This document shows positions 1-9,200 of a DNA stretch of 64,000 nt, piece after piece. How positions within the stretch are numbered: the stretch's first letter is position 1; the number at the start of each line of letters is the position of its first letter. A program made the translations under genes and the position numbers. Origin of the DNA: G963556115 sp963675945 (lineage in GTDB: Bacteria > Planctomycetota > SZUA-567); the NCBI GenBank assembly GCA_963675945.1, contig OY780932.1, positions 2,852,001 through 2,916,000 on the forward strand, read 5' to 3'. Below the pieces are notes generated by a model. It ran no database searches. It worked only from the letters and a program-made list of their open reading frames with translations, and was not told where the DNA came from.

Positions 1-375
1 ATTGAGCCTGCAATTATTCCCTATGCTTTGGATTCAGTTACTCCTGAGGATATTGAAAAACTTGAAGAGCTTTGTGCTGAGATGGTAGTGTATTCTGATG
101 ATTTGGATAAGTATGCGGAGTTGGATAAGGATTTTCATCTATATATTCTTGAGATGTCTGATAATCCAGTTGTCAGTAAAATTTGCCAGGTAATGATGGA
201 GGTGTTCAGGTCGTCATGGCGAGTTGTTAGCAATAAACTCGGCTCAAGTTTTGGGCTTACCTGTCATCGTAAAATAATTGATGCGATAAAATTAAAAGAT
301 AAAGAGTTAGCCCAACGCTGTCTTTATGATCATGTAAATAATATATATCAGGAGTTTAACAAAAATATTCAGTAA
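1..375 (+). CDS. GntR-family regulator, FCD domain (5' truncated)
   Basis: The reading frame is open from base 1, so the N-terminal winged-helix DNA-binding domain lies outside the window and only about 124 C-terminal residues are seen. These match the all-helical FCD ligand domain of the FadR subfamily of GntR regulators: an N-terminal IEPAI segment, a DFH motif (Asp and His), and two later histidines in CHRKI and YDHVNN, the usual metal/carboxylate-ligand set. FCD regulators commonly sense sugar acids and control uronate, gluconate or TRAP-transporter operons. It lies directly upstream and in the same direction as the TRAP and sugar-acid genes, so it is probably their regulator; a palindrome overlapping the next promoter is a candidate operator. 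The ligand cannot be told from sequence. Confidence 0.85.
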   Translation: MEPAIIPYALDSVTPEDIEKLEELCAEMVVYSDDLDKYAELDKDFHLYILEMSDNPVVSKICQVMMEVFRSSWRVVSNKLGSSFGLTCHRKIIDAIKLKDKELAQRCLYDHVNNIYQEFNKNIQ

Positions 376-716
376 TGCGTGATTGCTTACGCTATTTGCC
401 CTATTTATAAAAAGTGTCTATTCGCACTATGAAAGAAAATATTATCCTTCTAGTACTGCCAGCCTGCCTAATACAGCCAAGCGAGTGGGTTATTTTCCAC
501 TGAAATAAATTGCTGCGAGAATTATTTTACCCAAGATCTTAGCCGCAGCAGTGTTAACCAATCTTTATAATTGTTTTTTTAGGCACTAAGCCTGATTCGC
601 GGTTTATCGTTCAATAAAAATACTGGTATTCAAAAAAAAACAATTCATTTCACGTATCTAATAGCTTATAATATACATATTCTCAATAGTTTGTGTGTAG
701 AGCAATTTCATTTAGA

Positions 717-771
717 AATTTCTCTTAAAAAATACTCCAGAACAAAAATAAAAATTTGACTAAGAGAAATT
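717..771. repeat. 11-bp perfect inverted repeat upstream of dctP
   Basis: AATTTCTCTTA at 717-727 is the exact reverse complement of TAAGAGAAATT at 761-771, with 33 bases between. The right arm lies directly after the -35 box of the predicted promoter. It could be a pair of operator half-sites or a weak RNA hairpin; position favours a regulatory site, but this is inference. The rest of 376-716 shows no gene and no clear structure. Confidence 0.4.
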
Positions 772-783
772 ACCTTGTAATAT
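756..783 (+). promoter_or_regulatory. Predicted sigma-70-type promoter of the TRAP/sugar-acid genes
   Basis: TTGACT at 756-761 resembles a -35 box and TAATAT at 778-783 a -10 box, with a 16-base spacer. Transcription would start near 790, leaving a leader of about 110 bases before dctP at 902. It is the only good promoter seen in the 526-base gap after the GntR gene. Confidence 0.5.
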
Positions 784-795
784 ACTTGTATTACA
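776..795. promoter_or_regulatory. Candidate GntR operator (palindrome over the -10 box)
   Basis: TGTAATA (776-782) and TATTACA (789-795) are perfect inverted arms around a 6-base centre. The palindrome covers the predicted -10 box, the classic position for a repressor. FCD/FadR-type GntR proteins bind short palindromes as dimers, so the upstream regulator is the obvious candidate. Binding is inferred only. Confidence 0.45.
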
Positions 796-825
796 TGTTA
801 CATGTTACATGTTACATGTTACATG
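791..825 (+). repeat. Tandem repeat, five exact copies of TTACATG
   Basis: Five perfect head-to-tail copies of the 7-mer TTACATG run from 791 to 825. The first copy forms the right arm of the palindrome at 776-795, and the array falls at or just after the expected transcription start. Each unit contains the palindromic core ACATGT across its junction. Such arrays can change copy number by slippage. Confidence 0.9.
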
Positions 826-901
826 TGCGTTTGTTATAGTTTTTTTATGTATTTGTTTGTTAGTTGTATGTTTTGATTGTAACTTAGCTAAGGAGAAAGA
901 A

Positions 902-1915
902 ATGAAACAAATTGTGTATTTGTTTTTTGTGTTGACTGTTATTGTAGGAGCTATGGCGATGCCGGCTCAAGCGTTTAATCTGAAGATACAGCATAATACG
1001 CCACCAGAAAATTCAGCTTGGCATAAAGGCTTTTTGCAGTTGGAGAAAGACCTTAAAGCGCAGTTTAAAGATGATACCAATGTTACTATTTATTCTGCTG
1101 GAGCATTGGCCAAAGGAAATTGGGTTACAATTATGGAGCAGACTCAATCTAATATTGTGCAGATGATGTGTGAATCACATGTGCCATGGGGTTCGGTCGT
1201 TCCTGAAATCTCAGCGATGAGTACTCCATTCCTCTTTGATGGCATGGAGCATGAGATGAGGTTTATTGATAGTAAACCACCGATTCTGGAAAAATGGATG
1301 AAGAAGTTTGAAGAAAAGAATCTTGTTTGTGTTGGCTGGTGGCCACGTCCTTCACGCCAGAATGTCAACAGCCAGCGTAAGATTATTACTCCGGAAGATA
1401 TCAAGGGTATGAAATTTAGAAGTATGGGAGTAGAGCTTGCGATTAAGACCTGGACTGCGATGGGTGCAAAACCGGTTCCTCTGCCTTCAGGCGAAATCTA
1501 CACTGCTATTCAATTGGGAACAGTTGCAGGTGAAGATAATGCAATAAGCACTGTATATAATTATAAGACTTATGAGCCATGTAAGTACTTTAATGTATGG
1601 AACTATATGGCTGATGGAGCGTTCATTCTGGTTAATAAGTCATGGTGGGATGAGCTGAAGCCTGAAGTTCAGGATGCAATTACCAAGAGCCTTAATGGTA
1701 GTGCACGGGATGTAGTGTATAAATACTATCTGCAAACCGAAAAAGAAGGACGTGAAAAGATGACGGAGTATGGTATCGAATTCACAGATTTTACTCCAGA
1801 AATGAAGAAGCCATGGGTTGATCTAATGTATCCGGTTTATGATTATATCAAAGAGTTGGTCGGTGGTGAGGATAGCTGGAATGAGTTCAAGAAAGCGGTA
1901 GATGCAACACGATAG
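902..1915 (+). CDS. dctP: TRAP transporter solute-binding protein (DctP family)
   Basis: Periplasmic binding protein that captures an organic or sugar acid and hands it to the DctQ/DctM membrane pair. The 337-residue product starts with a signal peptide (about residues 1-23, Lys near the N terminus, hydrophobic core, AQA cleavage site). Arg173 in KFRSMG corresponds to the conserved arginine that salt-bridges the substrate carboxylate, and is followed by the family block GAKPVPLPSGEIYTA. The start at 902 follows AAGGAGAAAGA; an upstream in-frame ATG at 809 lies inside the TTACATG array and would add residues in front of the signal peptide, so it is rejected. The gene is first after the predicted promoter. 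Neighbouring sugar-acid enzymes suggest a uronate or aldonate substrate, but this is inference. Confidence 0.92.
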   Translation: MKQIVYLFFVLTVIVGAMAMPAQAFNLKIQHNTPPENSAWHKGFLQLEKDLKAQFKDDTNVTIYSAGALAKGNWVTIMEQTQSNIVQMMCESHVPWGSVVPEISAMSTPFLFDGMEHEMRFIDSKPPILEKWMKKFEEKNLVCVGWWPRPSRQNVNSQRKIITPEDIKGMKFRSMGVELAIKTWTAMGAKPVPLPSGEIYTAIQLGTVAGEDNAISTVYNYKTYEPCKYFNVWNYMADGAFILVNKSWWDELKPEVQDAITKSLNGSARDVVYKYYLQTEKEGREKMTEYGIEFTDFTPEMKKPWVDLMYPVYDYIKELVGGEDSWNEFKKAVDATR

Positions 1916-2192
1916 TTAACTTCTGATATAACTTATGTGGTAATTCTAGGATGTAACGAGGCAGGATAACCTGTGGGATGATTGGAAATATTACGAACTA
2001 CCCAAGGTGTTTGGAGAGAATGTGCAGTAGTAGGATGAAAAATGGCATCCTGAATGTATCTTCCCGCTAGGTTGTCTTGCCACTATTTACTAGCGAATGA
2101 GGTGATTTAAGCTCAGAGAGTGGTTAGTATGAAACACGCTGATAGACGATGTATGTATGAGCGTTTGCTTGTTTATATAATAAAGGCGTAAT

Positions 2193-2726
2193 ATGAAAAG
2201 AATTTTAAATGTAATTAAAAACTTAGATTACTATTTGCAACCTGTATTTTTTCTGATTTTATTGGTCGTATTAGTAATGCAGGTTATGGCAAGGTTTATA
2301 CTTGTTTTGAACTTCCCTTGGACCTTGGAGGTTATTACCTTCACCTTCAACGCATCTGTATGGCTGGGAATTAGCCTGGGAGTTAAAGAGTTTTCACATG
2401 TAGGTATTGAGATAATACTGCATCGTCTGGCAAAAAGGCATAAGAAAATGCTCAAGGGCTTGCTCGTATTTCAATATTTGCTATTTGTTTTTGTCATAGT
2501 GCTGTTTGCCTGGTCTGCAACGATAGCACTGGAAGGTTATTTTAAGATGCATAGTATGCCGATGGTGCTACCAATTCCACTATGGATTTTGAGATCGCCG
2601 GTGATTCTAGGTGCGGCATTCTGCGTTTACCGCATTGTTCAGATGATGATACTTATCTTTAAGGGGGAATATGATTATTCGCGGTTTTATTCATTAGTTG
2701 ATCCCAGTGAAGGTATTATGGAATAA
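2193..2726 (+). CDS. dctQ: TRAP transporter small permease (DctQ family)
   Basis: Small integral-membrane subunit of a TRAP transporter, 177 residues, which is normal for DctQ. Four hydrophobic helices are visible: about 17-37, 50-65, 85-110 and 125-150. The W-x-L-E-V segment in the first half (PWTLEVITF) is typical of the family. It lies between dctP and dctM in the usual P-Q-M order; the 277-base gap after dctP shows no clear terminator, so co-transcription is likely, with extra leader sequence possibly tuning the ratio of binding protein to permease. Confidence 0.9.
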   Translation: MKRILNVIKNLDYYLQPVFFLILLVVLVMQVMARFILVLNFPWTLEVITFTFNASVWLGISLGVKEFSHVGIEIILHRLAKRHKKMLKGLLVFQYLLFVFVIVLFAWSATIALEGYFKMHSMPMVLPIPLWILRSPVILGAAFCVYRIVQMMILIFKGEYDYSRFYSLVDPSEGIME

Positions 2727-2787
2727 ATTTAATATGAATGTTTGTCTGTGATCTTGTTACATTACTTATAATAAGTTGGATAATATA

Positions 2788-4074
2788 ATGGATTCGATTG
2801 TTAGTATTACAACAGTAGTAATAACTGTAGTCTTGATGGTATTGGGGATGCCCATCGCTGTTGCCTTAGGGTGCGCCTCTCTAGTTGCAATTTTTAGTTT
2901 TGATATGGTGCCATTTGTCAGTATCTCTCAGCAGTTATTCTCTGGTATGGAGTCATATATACTTGTCGCTATCCCATTTTTTGTATTTGCTGGTGTAATT
3001 ATGGAGAGTGGGGGTATTGCCAAGTATTTAATAGATTTTACCAAGTCGTTTCTCGGATACTCCCGGGGTGGACTTGGGGCAGTAAATATTGTGAGTAGTT
3101 TTATCTTCGGGGGTATTTCTGGATCATCTGTGGCGGATACTGCTGCGATCGGTTCAATAATGATCCCGGAGATGCAGAAGGAAGGTTATAGCAAGGATTA
3201 TGCGGCTGCGGTTACGGTTATGTCTTCTACCCTGGCTGTAATTGTTCCGCCAAGTATTATTATGATTATTCTTGGCTCTATTGCTGAAATCTCAATAGCC
3301 AAGTTGCTTTTGGGAGGAATTATTCCTGGGGTACTGGTGATGTTCTTCATGCTGGTTCAGAATTATTATATTTCAGCCAAGCATGGTTACGGTGTAATAG
3401 TGCCGTTCAGTTGGAAAAATTTCTTTAGGACTGGTTTGATAGGTTTGCCTGCGTTAGGGGCGCCGCTAATTATAATTGGTGGTATACTCAGTGGTTGTAT
3501 CACTCCTACCGAATCTGGTGGTCTGGCAGCGATATATGCATTACTCGTTAGTCATTTTGTCTATAAGAATTTGACTTGGAAAAAGATTTATTCTACCATC
3601 ATTAAAACGGCAACAATTACCGCCGCAGTTCTATTTGTGATCGGTGTCTCAAACCTCTTTACCTTTATTCTCTCTTTTGAGAATACTCCACAGCGTATAG
3701 CAACTTTTATATTGTCATGCACCGCTAATAAATATTTGGCGTTACTCTTAATCAATGTCTTCTTGTTGTTTATAGGGATGATCATGGATGCAGGGGTGGC
3801 TATTATTCTGTTGGTACCGATTTTATTCCCAATTGCTTATAAACTTGGAATTAATCCTATTCACTTTGGCATAATGTTCTCAATGAATTTGGCTATCGGT
3901 CTGGTCTCTCCGCCATTTGGAGTCTGTCTCTTCAGTTGTTGTAATGTGGCTAAAATGTCTATAGAGCAATTGGTGAAAGGCGCATTCCCGTTATATGCCA
4001 GCTTGCTTCTAATGTTGATGGTAGTAACTTTCTGGCCGGGGCTGGTTATGTTGTTACCAAACTTGTTGAACTAA
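2788..4074 (+). CDS. dctM: TRAP transporter large permease (DctM family)
   Basis: Large membrane subunit carrying the sodium-coupled elevator transport path, about 428 residues with roughly a dozen hydrophobic helices, as usual for DctM. The family motif region GGISGSSVADTAAIGSIMIPEM (positions about 105-126) and the later PTESGG block are present. ATG at 2788 is preferred; a TTG at 2776 in the same frame would add four residues, and neither has a strong ribosome site. It completes a three-gene TRAP system and precedes the catabolic enzymes by 38 bases, so it probably belongs to the same transcript. Confidence 0.92.
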   Translation: MDSIVSITTVVITVVLMVLGMPIAVALGCASLVAIFSFDMVPFVSISQQLFSGMESYILVAIPFFVFAGVIMESGGIAKYLIDFTKSFLGYSRGGLGAVNIVSSFIFGGISGSSVADTAAIGSIMIPEMQKEGYSKDYAAAVTVMSSTLAVIVPPSIIMIILGSIAEISIAKLLLGGIIPGVLVMFFMLVQNYYISAKHGYGVIVPFSWKNFFRTGLIGLPALGAPLIIIGGILSGCITPTESGGLAAIYALLVSHFVYKNLTWKKIYSTIIKTATITAAVLFVIGVSNLFTFILSFENTPQRIATFILSCTANKYLALLLINVFLLFIGMIMDAGVAIILLVPILFPIAYKLGINPIHFGIMFSMNLAIGLVSPPFGVCLFSCCNVAKMSIEQLVKGAFPLYASLLLMLMVVTFWPGLVMLLPNLLN

Positions 4075-4112
4075 AATTCTTGATGGTATGGAAGTGATTT
4101 GCAGGAAATGAT

Positions 4113-4937
4113 ATGAAGATAACAGTTACAATAGCAGATAATTACGCAGATAAGGCTCCAATCTTACTGCGGGGGGAGTATGAAGATTCAATTCGGATAG
4201 CTAAGGATATTGGCTACACGGCAGTTGAGTTACATATTACTCGTCCGGCTGAGCTTGATCGCAAGAATTTTCATGATTTACTCGCGGGTGCAGATATGAC
4301 TATGGCAGCGATTGGTACCGGTTCTAGTCGTTCGCTTGACGGATTGTGCCTTACCAGTGAGGATGAGGATAATCGCAGACAGGCGGTTGTTAGATTTACT
4401 GAATATATTGATTTGGCTGCTGAGTTTGAGAGTGTCGTTATTCTTGGGTTGATGAGAGGGATGATTGGGTGGTGCAGTAGTAAAGCGGCATTTGAAGAGA
4501 GGTTGCATCGGTCGTTGTCTGAGATTATCCCGGTAGCGGAAGAGAAAAAAGTAGTTATTGGACTGGAAGCAATCAATCATTTTCAGTGCGATTATCTGGT
4601 CTCGCTTGAGGAGTCTATACCGTTTGCTATGAAATATAACAGCGACAGCCTGAAGATTCATATTGATACGTATCATCTGAATATTGAGGATGGAGATATA
4701 ACCAAGGCTATTAACGAGGCGCAAGGATTAATTGGGCATGTCCACCTTTCTGACAGTAATCGTTGTGTTCCGGGGATGGGGCATTATGACTTTATGCAGA
4801 CAATCAAGGATTTGCATGCTATCGGTTATACCGGTTCATTAGCGATGGAGTGCCTAGATAAACCTGATGGCGTAAGTGCGGCAAAGGTTGGGTATAATAC
4901 AATACGGAGAATCTTCGATGATTTAGGTATAAAATGA
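4113..4937 (+). CDS. Sugar phosphate isomerase/epimerase (xylose-isomerase-like TIM barrel)
   Basis: A 274-residue AP-endonuclease-2-type TIM barrel. The divalent-metal ligands of the family can be read as Glu152 (GLEAIN), Asp185 (HIDTYH), His211 (GHVHLSD) and Glu246 (AMECLD), so an active isomerase or epimerase of ketose/aldose-type substrates is expected. Members include hydroxypyruvate isomerase, tagatose and psicose 3-epimerases and many of unknown specificity; nothing seen here separates them. It follows dctM closely (38 bases, GCAGGAAATGAT before the ATG) and probably acts on the imported compound or its first product. Confidence 0.85.
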   Translation: MKITVTIADNYADKAPILLRGEYEDSIRIAKDIGYTAVELHITRPAELDRKNFHDLLAGADMTMAAIGTGSSRSLDGLCLTSEDEDNRRQAVVRFTEYIDLAAEFESVVILGLMRGMIGWCSSKAAFEERLHRSLSEIIPVAEEKKVVIGLEAINHFQCDYLVSLEESIPFAMKYNSDSLKIHIDTYHLNIEDGDITKAINEAQGLIGHVHLSDSNRCVPGMGHYDFMQTIKDLHAIGYTGSLAMECLDKPDGVSAAKVGYNTIRRIFDDLGIK

Positions 4938-5063
4938 ACTTGAAGAGTATGACCCCCTATTCTATAACTTATTAATCATATTACTTTGTAATTTAGTTGA
5001 AATAATTAATCTATTGCTGAAGGCAATTGATTCAAGGGAGTTGTGTGAATTTTAGTAGTGTAG

Positions 5064-5086
5064 TGTTGCCGATATATTTGGCAACA
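5064..5086 (+). other. Short hairpin between isomerase and dehydrogenase
   Basis: TGTTGCC (5064-5070) pairs with GGCAACA (5080-5086) around a 9-base loop. No T-run follows, so it is not a convincing terminator; it may be an mRNA processing or stability hairpin in the 224-base gap before the alcohol dehydrogenase gene. Confidence 0.3.
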
Positions 5087-5161
5087 GGGTTCGAGAGGAT
5101 TTTAAATAATATGAGTTTTGAGGTATAAATTTATTATATAAAAGTATGGAAGGAAGAAGTA

Positions 5162-6199
5162 ATGAAGGGATTGGTTAAGTATGCTGAGGGGCACGGGAAT
5201 ATGGAGTTGCGGGAGGTTCCAGAACCCAAGCCAGGTGCAGGGCAGGTTAAGATCAAGATCCACGGAACAGGTATATGCGGATCAGATATTCACATTTATC
5301 ATAGCAGTATCGCAATTCCAATGCGTTTCCCGGTAACTACCGGGCATGAGTTCAGCGGTCTTGTCTCAGAGGTTGGGGAAGGGGTTGAAGGGATAAATGT
5401 TGGTGATCGGGTTGTAAGTGAGACAGCATACAGCTTTTGTGGTAAGTGTTTTTGTTGTCGGGTTGGTATGTATAATCTCTGTAATGAACGTCGTGTGCTG
5501 GGGTATTGGTACAATGGCGCTTTTGCCGAATATACGGTGGTGCCTCAGGAGAAAATTCATCCGTTACCGGATAATATTTCTTTGACAACCGGAGCTATGA
5601 TTGAACCATTAGCATGTGTAGCCAATGCTGTGCTTGAAGAGACTCGAGTCGAGGTTAATGACCTTGTCTTAGTAATTGGCCCGGGGGCAATAGGGTTGAT
5701 GGCGGCGCAGGTGGCAAAAGCCTGTGGGGCAGTAGTGGTTATCTCTGGAACATCTATTGATCAGGTGCGCCTGGAGAAGGCAAAAGAGCTCGGTATTGAT
5801 TATGTTGTAAATATTCAGGAAGAGAATTTAGAAGATCTTATCAATCGCTTGTCTGGAGGAAGAGGAGCTGATGTTGTCTTTGAATGTTCGGCCAGTGTGC
5901 CAGGGATAAATTCGGCACTCCAACTCGCTCGCAAAATGGGGCAAGTTACGCAGATTGGTCTGCCTGGAGGCAGTGTGAATATAGATTATGCCAAAATCGC
6001 ATATAAACATCTGAAGGTTACCGGTACGCTCGGCTCAATCTATTCGTCATGGGAGAAGGCACTCAATCTTGTCGCCAGTGAAAAAGTAGATTTACAGTCT
6101 TTGCTTACGGCCAAGTTACCACTTGAAGAATGGAAGACGGCTTTCGAGAAATTTGAGAACAAAGAGGGTATCAAATATATGTTGATGCCAGATGCATGA
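5162..6199 (+). CDS. Zinc-dependent alcohol/polyol dehydrogenase (MDR family)
   Basis: Medium-chain dehydrogenase, 345 residues, similar in layout to L-threonine, sorbitol and L-idonate dehydrogenases. Catalytic zinc ligands Cys39 (GICGSD), His62 and Glu63 (GHEFSG) are present, and a four-cysteine structural-zinc lobe lies at about 92-107 (CGKCFCCRVGMYNLC). The Rossmann fold begins near VIGPGAIGLMAAQVA. It probably oxidises or reduces a hydroxyl of a sugar, polyol or sugar acid in the island; a second paralogue lies at 15909. The ATG at 5162 follows GGAAGGAAGAAGTA. The exact substrate is unknown. Confidence 0.88.
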   Translation: MKGLVKYAEGHGNMELREVPEPKPGAGQVKIKIHGTGICGSDIHIYHSSIAIPMRFPVTTGHEFSGLVSEVGEGVEGINVGDRVVSETAYSFCGKCFCCRVGMYNLCNERRVLGYWYNGAFAEYTVVPQEKIHPLPDNISLTTGAMIEPLACVANAVLEETRVEVNDLVLVIGPGAIGLMAAQVAKACGAVVVISGTSIDQVRLEKAKELGIDYVVNIQEENLEDLINRLSGGRGADVVFECSASVPGINSALQLARKMGQVTQIGLPGGSVNIDYAKIAYKHLKVTGTLGSIYSSWEKALNLVASEKVDLQSLLTAKLPLEEWKTAFEKFENKEGIKYMLMPDA

Positions 6200-6256
6200 T
6201 TGTCAAGTGATAGTTGATTGCCAGAAAGAGTATTTTACGCAAAAAGGATAACGAAC

Positions 6257-9200
6257 GTGAAGACTAAATATCAAAGAATAAAAGAGCAGATACGCTTGGA
6301 GAGGGAGGAGAAGTTCCTTCTGCAAATTGATAGTAAAGATTATACTGAGATAATCAATAAATTATTTTTTTATGTGAAATCAGAGGATTGGGATGCAGAA
6401 TTTGCTGCTGTCCTTATGCCGATAAAGAACAATTTTGATAACTACAGCGCATGCGAGCAGAAGAAAGTTCTTACTTTTCTCTGTAATCTGGCGATAGGTT
6501 TGAAGAGCAAGTTGGTTGAATGGTACTTACTGCCTGAGATTGGTAACGCTAGGCTGGACATCGCTTTTGCTAAGGCCTTTGCTGTATTGAAAGAGTGTAG
6601 CGAGAGTTCTCTAGATCTCCAGCAGGAGATGCTGGCAGAGATCAAGAGGCAGACAGAACTGCGGTTTAAAGCTGAAGCATTTACCGGCGAAGCGGCGGAT
6701 AAGGAGTGTGCTGAGCTACTGGGAGATAGCCTTATAGAGTATGTTGATAGTATTATTAATGTTATTAATAATTCACAATTTGCTAAGTTGGCAGTAGATA
6801 ATATTCATGAGCTTTCAGCTACATATCTGGGGAATGACTTTGGTGCCTTCTTACAGTATACTATTTGGTTTGGGGCCTCCTTTCAAACGACTAACCCGCC
6901 GCTGGTGAATATGGCCTGGGATCTTGCTAACCCAGAAAATGAAGCGCTCTTTAAAAAACTAGTGGCAAAGTATTATCATGGTAGCCTGCCTGACTCACAA
7001 GCTGATGATGCGTATGATCAACTCTATTCTTTATACACTATGACAATTGTTGAGCAGAATTGTCGACTTATTCGTGACATCTATCTGTTGTCTGGAGGCG
7101 TAACCGGTTTTGTCTGCTATCAGGTAAATCCAAAATATCATGATTACGCTCCAAAGATGGTTGAAGAGATCAGGTATGTTCATGGTTTGTTGACAGACAG
7201 GCTCGGCGGTGTGCCGAATATCTCATTCAAACTACCTGGTACTTACGCCGGACTTGAGGCGGCAGAGCTACTCTCAGAAGATGGAATCTCTTTGACCATA
7301 ACTCTCTGCTTTGGTTTGCACCAAGCGCTTGATTTCGCTAGAGTCTTCAAGAAGAGTCAGGCGATGGTAAATTCGGTGGTTATTATGAATGGGCGTCTGG
7401 CTTTCCCGGTACGTGATGAGCTTGTGGCCGCAGGTGTTGATGGTGGAGAAGAAGCATCGCAATTTGCCGGAGTGGAAGTGACCAGACATCTATATCAAAA
7501 GTTGTATACTCCAGAGTCTGAAGGCGGCTTGGGTTGTGATATTACGCGTGTACGTATCATGAATGCTTCGTTGAGAATCTATGGCGATGAACTTCCAGAT
7601 ATTGTAGATATTATCGGTTCGCCAAGTATTACGGTCTTCCCCAATGCGCGCCGGGCGCTTGATTCGGTTCCTAGAATGATTGATGTCGCTGCCTGCGAGC
7701 AGCAGACGCCGAAGGATAAACTCGAGATACTCGTACAGAGTGAGATATTCCGTCAGGCGTGGTGGTGTGACGGGGATCCTAGTGAGTATGCGCCGGAAAG
7801 ACGGCTGATGATGTGCCCCGAAGATCAATATGCACTTGTCGAATGGAAACCGATAAATGATACTCTGACTCAATTCATTGATTCGCATAAAACAGCTTTG
7901 GGTACTATTGAAGAGATGGTAAGTAGGTTTTATCCCAAGTTTAAGCAACTGCGGATTGATCCGGTTATTAATCCTGCTGTGCTCAATACTACAACCTGGG
8001 ATAGGGAGTCAGTAGGGCAACAGTTACAGAGTATTCCTGAAGGGGTGTGGAAGGATGTTCTTGCTGCGACCAAGGGTGGTGTAGAGTATGCCGGCTCTGA
8101 GCAGATCAAGATCTATGCGTCCTCAATTGCCTCTGCTTCAGGGGATAATTATCTTCTGGCCGCTTTGGATGATGGACAGGATGTATTCTTGCAGGTGCGA
8201 GATAAGGATAGCGGTGAATCTGTACTCAATGAGTCTATTACTGATATTCAGGTTGATAAATACGCGGTCAGAGCTTTCCCGGTGGATGATAGTAATTTGC
8301 ATGCATATTTTGCAAATATTAATCCTCAGAAAGGACCTAAAAAATTAGGCGCGGTGCCTCGACTAGGTATCGGCGGACGCCATACGACTTCGGTCTTCCC
8401 TGGAATTTGGGAAGCGATGTATCGGGGTGACTTCTCGGCCAACGCTATTCAGAATTCTGTTCGCGAATTGAATATTATGGGCGATGTTCTTTCGGGTGAG
8501 CCTCCACGGGTCAACCATCTCTTCAGTGTTGGTGCGGTGCAGGAAGGGCATACCGGGAGTTCTTTTGAAGGGCTTTGGACTGCGGGGACTATCAGTGCTG
8601 TGAAGAGTAAGTACCCCTTGCGTTACGGCGCAGATGCTGATCATCTCCAGGTCAAACGTGGAAAAGAGGGTATTGAACGCACCAAGCAGTTCCTCAATGC
8701 ATCTAAGTACTATACCTTCTATACCCTGGATGTATCAGACATCCTTGATTACCAAGCTCTTGGGTGCCGTTCAGCAAAGGCGTCTGCCGAATATCTGGAT
8801 AGTGTTATTACAAATAGTAAGTTACGTCGGGATGTTGTCTCCTATCATCTACGTTCACAGTTTATTAATAAACAGACTTATAGCCTGGATGAAGCCAGGT
8901 TGGGTCGGTATGTCAAAAAATATTGGGCGGCATTGGATGCGGTCTCGGAACTGGTAACCTATATAAACGGATTCAAGCAAGGTGAAGCATACGATCTGGA
9001 ACTCAGTATCGACGAGAACCCGCCTGAAGTGGCTACATTTGACTCAATTACAACTACAGAAGAGTTGCTGTTCTTGATCTTAGAGATTAAACGGCGTGGT
9101 CTGCCAATTACCCATCTGGCTCCTAACTTCGGTGTAGAAAAGGCTATGGATTATCGTGGGCCGGATGGACATGAAGGCTTACGGGCGAGAGTATCACAGC

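Noticed and set aside
791..825. TTACATG x5 as a CRISPR-like array
   Set aside because: Units are 7 bases, directly adjacent with no spacers, and no cas genes are present.
809..901. Upstream in-frame start for dctP adding 31 residues
   Set aside because: The ATG lies inside the TTACATG array, has no ribosome site, and would place a second hydrophobic stretch before a normal signal peptide; AAGGAGAAAGA marks 902.
4271..4724. Overlapping minus-strand ORFs of 101 and 148 codons
   Set aside because: They are shadows of the TIM-barrel isomerase gene, have no ribosome sites and no recognisable product.
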